A stretch of 24,920 nt of DNA from CAZAOY01 sp964486925 (GTDB lineage Bacteria > Bacillota > Clostridia > Oscillospirales > Ruminococcaceae), in NCBI GenBank assembly GCA_964486925.1, contig CAZAOY010000036.1, positions 1 to 24,920 of the forward strand. Direction: 5' to 3'. The notes under the pieces are model-generated. The model saw only the letters and a list, made by a program, of their open reading frames with translations, did not search any database and was not told the DNA's origin. Each line of letters begins with the position of its first letter. Positions within the stretch are counted from its first letter, which is position 1. Shown in pieces: positions 21,850 through 24,920 of the stretch. Both the position numbers and the translations under genes were made by a program.

Positions 21850-22113
21850 ATGAATGATGAAAAGGTAATAAAACGACTGCGGGTTATCGAGGGGCAGGTC
21901 GGGGGGCTTATTAAGATGACCCAGTCGGGGCGAAGTTGTGAGGAGATAACCACCCAGATATCCTCTATAATATCCTCGCTTAAGTCGGTGTCGAGGGTGA
22001 TAGTGGATAACCATGTAAGCCATTGCGTGGTGGAGGGGTTTAGCCAGAGCAAGGAGCAGGAAACTGTCGACTCGCTTATGACGATAATTGATCAGATATA
22101 TAAGATGAAATAA
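21850..22113 (+). CDS. csoR: CsoR-family metal-sensing transcriptional repressor
   Basis: An 87-residue all-helical repressor of the CsoR/RcnR/FrmR (DUF156) family. Residues C30, H55 and C59 have the spacing of the Cu(I)-binding triad of Mycobacterium tuberculosis CsoR (Cys36-His61-Cys65; 25 and 4 residues apart). This argues for a metal sensor rather than a persulfide (CstR) or formaldehyde (FrmR) sensor. Metal binding should release the protein from its operator and turn on the ATPase gene 13 bp downstream. The best operator candidate is the G6 tract at 21141-21164. Start: AAAGGA 6-7 nt before ATG. The ATPase partner looks Zn/Cd-type, so the metal actually sensed is open. Confidence 0.9.
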   Translation: MNDEKVIKRLRVIEGQVGGLIKMTQSGRSCEEITTQISSIISSLKSVSRVIVDNHVSHCVVEGFSQSKEQETVDSLMTIIDQIYKMK

Positions 22114-22126
22114 GGGGGGTTACAAG

Positions 22127-24181
22127 ATGAGCGAAAAGGCTTTACATGAGGATGGATTAAAGCAGGAAAACGGTTGCGGTTGCGGTCACGACCACGCACA
22201 CGACCATGGCGGGGGTGACAGACGAGGTATCCGTAACTACATTATTAGGGTTATAATCTCTGTTTTGTTGCTTTTGGTCTGCATGGTCTGGCCGATGGTT
22301 TCGTGGGTACAGACAGCGTTACTGCTCCTGTCCTACATAATATCGGGGTATGAAATTATTATATCGGCGGTTAAGGGGATGTTTAAAGGTGACATCTTTA
22401 ACGAGGATTTTCTAATGACCCTTGCCACCATCGGGGCGATCGTGCTTGGCGAATACACCGAAGCGGTTGCGGTTATGGTGTTCTTCGGGGTTGGGGAGAT
22501 TTTAGAGCAGATCTCGGTTTCCAGAAGCAGGCAGTCTATCACCGAGCTTATGAACATCGAGCCTACCACGGCGAATGTGGTTCGGGAAGGCGTAGAGCTA
22601 AAGGAGTTACCGCAGGAGATTGCGGTGGGCGAGATTATCAGGGTTAAGGTCGGGGAGAAGATCCCGCTTGATGGTGTAGTGGTGAGCGGGAGCAGTAGCC
22701 TTGACTGCTCGTCGCTGACTGGGGAGAGTGTACTTCGTGCGGTTACCGTCGGCGACAGCGTCCTCTCGGGGAGCATTAACTGGCAGGGTACTATCGAGGT
22801 GCAGACAAAGAGCAGTTACGACAACAGCACAGTAGCGAGGATTGTAAAGCTTTTACAGGAATCGCAGGCAAAAAAGTCCTCTAGCGAAAAGTTTATCAAA
22901 AAGTTTGCAAAGGTTTACACCCCAGCAGTGCTTTTAGTAGCGGTGATTGTAGCGTTTGTTGTGCCGATATTTACAGGGTATGACACCCTTGGTGAGTGGG
23001 TTTACAAAGCACTAACCTTCCTAATAATATCCTGCCCATGTGCGCTTGTGGTGTCGATCCCTATGGCGTTCTTTGCGGGGGTTGGAGCGGCGAGTCGCAG
23101 GGGGATTTTGGTAAAGGGCGCGAACTTCCTTGAAGCGCTAAACACCGTAAAGACGGTAGTATTTGACAAGACAGGCACGCTCACCACAGGCAGGTTTGAG
23201 GTAAGCGGTGTTCTGCCAAAACCAGAGGAAACACCGCCTAAGGACGAGGCTTCGCTCAAAAAATCTCCTACCTATCTAAACCATCAAAAGGATATCCTGT
23301 TCTTTGCAAAGGTAGCGGAGCAAAACTCAAACCACCCGATAGCGGCGGCGGTTTTAAAGGACGACAGTCTGCTAAAGGCGGAGGACTATAACGTTCGCGC
23401 GTCGTTAATTAAGCTCACAGACAGCAAAGAGATTCCAGGCATGGGGGTAGAGGTTACCTTCTCCCACGGTGAGGGGGACGACAGTATCGAAACCATCCTT
23501 GCGGGCAACCTTCGTCTTATGCAGGAGCGGGGTATTAGTGTGGATTACGTTAGCAGTAAAACCTGTCTATACATCGTGCTAAACGGCGATTATCTTGGGG
23601 TTATCGAGTTTGAGGACAGGATTAAAAACTCCAGTGCCAGTGCGGTGGGTCAGCTTACTAGGAGGTATGGTATCAAGACAGTCATGCTAAGCGGGGACAG
23701 TGAACGCGTTGTGGCAGAGGTGGCAAAAAAGCTTTCGATCAGCCGTTATTTTGGCAGACTGCTACCGCATGATAAGGTCAACCGTCTTACCGAGATAATA
23801 GCCGAAAAGCCGCCTAAAACCTCGGTAATGTTTGTCGGTGACGGCATAAACGACGCACCTGTCATCGCCCTAGCCGACATTGGGGTAAGTATGGGTAAAT
23901 TTGGCAGTCAAGCCGCAGGGGAAGCGGCGGACATCATCCTAGCTAACGACGACATCAGCAGTGTAGTCACCGCCATCTCGATAGCAAGGAAGGTTCGCAC
24001 GATTGTGACCCAAAACATAGTTTTTGCGCTAGGCATGAAGCTAGCCACCGTAGCTTTGGCGATATTCGGCATAACCTCGTTATGGTTTGCCATCTTCGCT
24101 GACGTAGGTGTCGCGCTTATCGCCATCGCAAACTCTACAAGAGTTACCCTTTCAGTCCGCAAGCGTTCCTCCCGCAGGTAG
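22127..24181 (+). CDS. P1B-type heavy-metal-exporting ATPase (Zn/Cd/Pb type)
   Basis: A 684-residue metal efflux pump of the inner membrane. It has a Cys/His-rich tail (C17, C19, H21, H23, H25, H27) in place of the usual HMA domain, then membrane helices from about 36. The actuator TGE is at 198-200, transport-site CPC at 303-305, phosphorylated D347 in DKTGTLT, N-domain H403-P404 and GDGIND at 571-576. The CPCALVVSIP context, K638 and the D659-V-G motif near the end are those of the CadA/ZntA subgroup rather than CopA. It should export Zn(II), Cd(II) or Pb(II) from the cytoplasm. AGGGGGG lies 7 nt before ATG. It forms an operon with the CsoR-type gene (13 bp gap) and ends at a strong terminator. 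Confidence 0.95.
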   Translation: MSEKALHEDGLKQENGCGCGHDHAHDHGGGDRRGIRNYIIRVIISVLLLLVCMVWPMVSWVQTALLLLSYIISGYEIIISAVKGMFKGDIFNEDFLMTLATIGAIVLGEYTEAVAVMVFFGVGEILEQISVSRSRQSITELMNIEPTTANVVREGVELKELPQEIAVGEIIRVKVGEKIPLDGVVVSGSSSLDCSSLTGESVLRAVTVGDSVLSGSINWQGTIEVQTKSSYDNSTVARIVKLLQESQAKKSSSEKFIKKFAKVYTPAVLLVAVIVAFVVPIFTGYDTLGEWVYKALTFLIISCPCALVVSIPMAFFAGVGAASRRGILVKGANFLEALNTVKTVVFDKTGTLTTGRFEVSGVLPKPEETPPKDEASLKKSPTYLNHQKDILFFAKVAEQNSNHPIAAAVLKDDSLLKAEDYNVRASLIKLTDSKEIPGMGVEVTFSHGEGDDSIETILAGNLRLMQERGISVDYVSSKTCLYIVLNGDYLGVIEFEDRIKNSSASAVGQLTRRYGIKTVMLSGDSERVVAEVAKKLSISRYFGRLLPHDKVNRLTEIIAEKPPKTSVMFVGDGINDAPVIALADIGVSMGKFGSQAAGEAADIILANDDISSVVTAISIARKVRTIVTQNIVFALGMKLATVALAIFGITSLWFAIFADVGVALIAIANSTRVTLSVRKRSSRR

Positions 24182-24196
24182 TTTTAAGTTTTGTAG

Positions 24197-24226
24197 CGAC
24201 CACGTGTACAACACGTGGTCGTTTTT
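24197..24226 (+). terminator. Intrinsic terminator of the csoR/ATPase operon
   Basis: An 11-bp perfect stem, CGACCACGTGT (24197-24207) with ACACGTGGTCG (24211-24221), loop ACA and then TTTTT, 15 bp past the stop codon. It is a textbook Rho-independent terminator, yet its stem belongs to the ACGTG hairpin family scattered through the window. Confidence 0.92.
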
Positions 24227-24286
24227 GGTTTTACGTTTCACGTAGATATGTGGGTTAACCCTGCGGGCGACCATGTTTCTATGTTT

Positions 24287-24330
24287 CACGCACAAAACCT
24301 ATCAATTACTGTGATTATACGTGATACGCA
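24287..24330. repeat. Fragment of the dispersed element
   Basis: CACAAAACCTATCAATTACT followed by GTGATTATACGTGATACGC matches the right end of the elements at 3175-3216 and 17097-17137 with a few changes. Confidence 0.7.
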
Positions 24331-24360
24331 TAAACCTTAAAAACCGCCAGAGAAAGCATT

Positions 24361-24377
24361 GCGACCGCTACGGTCGC
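24361..24377. repeat. Intergenic hairpin GCGACCG/CGGTCGC
   Basis: A 7-bp stem with loop CTA, similar in stem to the GGGCGACC hairpin at 3229-3249. Confidence 0.7.
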
Positions 24378-24421
24378 CAGTAAAACAACAAAACCGACGT
24401 GAAACGTAAAAACCAACGTAG

Positions 24422-24442
24422 GGGCGGAGCTCTGCCCCGCCC
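24422..24442. repeat. Intergenic hairpin GGGCGG/CCGCCC
   Basis: A 6-bp stem preceded by CGTAG. An alternative fold pairs GGGGC (24421-24425) with GCCCC (24434-24438). Confidence 0.6.
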
Positions 24443-24558
24443 GCACTATGACACCCACAAAACCGACGTGAAACGTAAAAATATGAACGTTTCCTACATT
24501 GGCGGGGCACAAAATCTATGTTAAACCCACAAAATCAAAGTAAAACGCACGACCTAGA

Positions 24559-24571
24559 CGCGCAATGCGCG
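24559..24571. repeat. Intergenic hairpin CGCGCA/TGCGCG, copy 2
   Basis: Same stem, single-A loop and CCCCTAC flank as 17185-17197. Confidence 0.75.
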
Positions 24572-24576
24572 CCCCT

Positions 24577-24613
24577 ACACCCACGTGGGTGTAACACGTG
24601 TCATACACGTGTT
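24577..24613. repeat. Two abutting palindromes downstream of the regulator gene
   Basis: ACACCCACGTGGGTGT (24577-24592) is a perfect 16-bp palindrome, directly followed by AACACGTGT-CAT-ACACGTGTT (24593-24613). They lie 23 bp past the stop of the minus-strand regulator and could end its transcript, but no U tract follows on that strand. Confidence 0.65.
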
Positions 24614-24635
24614 GCACAGGTAAAGCAAAACCACC

Positions 24636-24920
24636 TCACACGGCAGTGGTAAACTCCGCCCAAGCGTAGCTTGGCATGTACCCGCCATGGTAGGCGTTTA
24701 TAGCCGCAATGTCGCCGCTTAAAAAGTTGTAGTAATCACAGTCAAACTTCTTCGGGTCAACCGCAAAGCGGTTTCTACCCTTTACCACTATGTCCCTAGC
24801 ACCAACAGCCTTTAAAACCGACAGCATATCCTTGATGGCGGTACTCAGATACCCCCTCTGGGCGGCGGTAAACGGCCCATCCCCCCAAAGGATAAACGCA
24901 AGCTCCCTTAAGGTCTTGCC
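24636..24920 (-). CDS. C-terminal part of a winged-helix transcriptional regulator (partial)
   Basis: The last 94 codons of a gene running off the window. The frame stays open from the stop at 24636 to the edge, reading GKTLRELAFILWGDG at the edge and ending WAEFTTAV. The block FDCDYYNFLSGDIAAINAY followed by HGGYMPSYAWAEF is characteristic of the C-terminus of SARP-like/Trans_reg_C winged-helix regulators of Clostridia, often the output domain of response regulators with an N-terminal receiver. That domain, if present, lies outside. The internal ATG at 24825 is not a start. Target genes are unknown. Confidence 0.75.
   Translation of the reverse strand, partial: GKTLRELAFILWGDGPFTAAQRGYLSTAIKDMLSVLKAVGARDIVVKGRNRFAVDPKKFDCDYYNFLSGDIAAINAYHGGYMPSYAWAEFTTAV

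Larger units (their letters stand above)
24182..24635. other. 454-bp gene-free repeat region
   Basis: Starts with the ATPase terminator (24197-24226), then a partial copy of the dispersed element's end (24287-24330), hairpins GCGACCG/CGGTCGC (24361-24377) and GGGCGG/CCGCCC (24422-24442), two linkers CCGACGTGAAACGTAAAAA, a CGCGCA hairpin (24559-24571), a 16-bp perfect palindrome (24577-24592) and AACACGTGT/ACACGTGTT (24593-24613). No gene. Confidence 0.8.

Noticed and set aside
337..24920. Insertion sequence or prophage genes
   Set aside because: No transposase, integrase or phage structural gene was recognised anywhere in the window.

Overview
The window looks like draft or metagenome-derived chromosome from an anaerobic, carbohydrate-using Firmicute, most likely class Clostridia. 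Support: strong AGGAGG-type ribosome binding sites, sigma-A promoters with 17-bp spacers, a YesM/YesN two-component system beside an LplABC-type sugar importer, an oxygen-sensitive glycyl radical enzyme, and a lipoprotein-anchored solute-binding protein. I cannot name a species. Two runs of exactly 100 N (2994-3093 and 21354-21453) are scaffold gaps, and both fall in or beside repeats.

Layout. Positions 1-320 are the edge of an 80-bp tandem array. From 10664 down to 337 the minus strand carries one apparent catabolic locus in transcription order: two sugar permeases, a solute-binding lipoprotein, a glycyl radical enzyme, a URO-D-fold protein, then a YesM-like histidine kinase and a YesN-like AraC-type response regulator. 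A clear promoter precedes the permeases and a G-U-containing hairpin follows the binding protein. Divergent to this, a sigma-A promoter at 10938-10966 drives a methyl-accepting chemotaxis protein. Next, an operon on the plus strand encodes a GH13 alpha-amylase-family enzyme and an IlvD/Edd-family dehydratase. A repeat-rich intergenic region (16598-17360) separates this from a minus-strand operon for a heterodimeric ABC exporter whose two subunits carry the split degenerate ATP site seen in TM287/288-type transporters.

Between 20966 and 21849 is a complex divergent control region: a minus promoter for the exporter, three GTAATRTTT direct repeats spaced 20-21 bp, a plus promoter with a G6-containing candidate CsoR-family operator at its start site, and a 110-bp tandem array. 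Beyond it lie a CsoR-type repressor and a P1B-type metal ATPase ending in an excellent intrinsic terminator. The last 285 bases hold the C-terminal end of a minus-strand winged-helix regulator that continues outside the window.

The intergenic DNA is unusual. It is built from many short hairpins whose stems differ in sequence but remain self-complementary, often next to the constant flank CCCTAC and linkers resembling AACCAACGTGAAACGTA, plus a larger dispersed element (3094-3216 and about 16800-17137). The strongest candidates for something undescribed are (1) the glycyl radical enzyme/URO-D/sugar-importer locus, which has no visible activating enzyme and lacks the usual Cys-x-Glu motif, and (2) the metal-resistance operon, apparently read through a tandem hairpin array.
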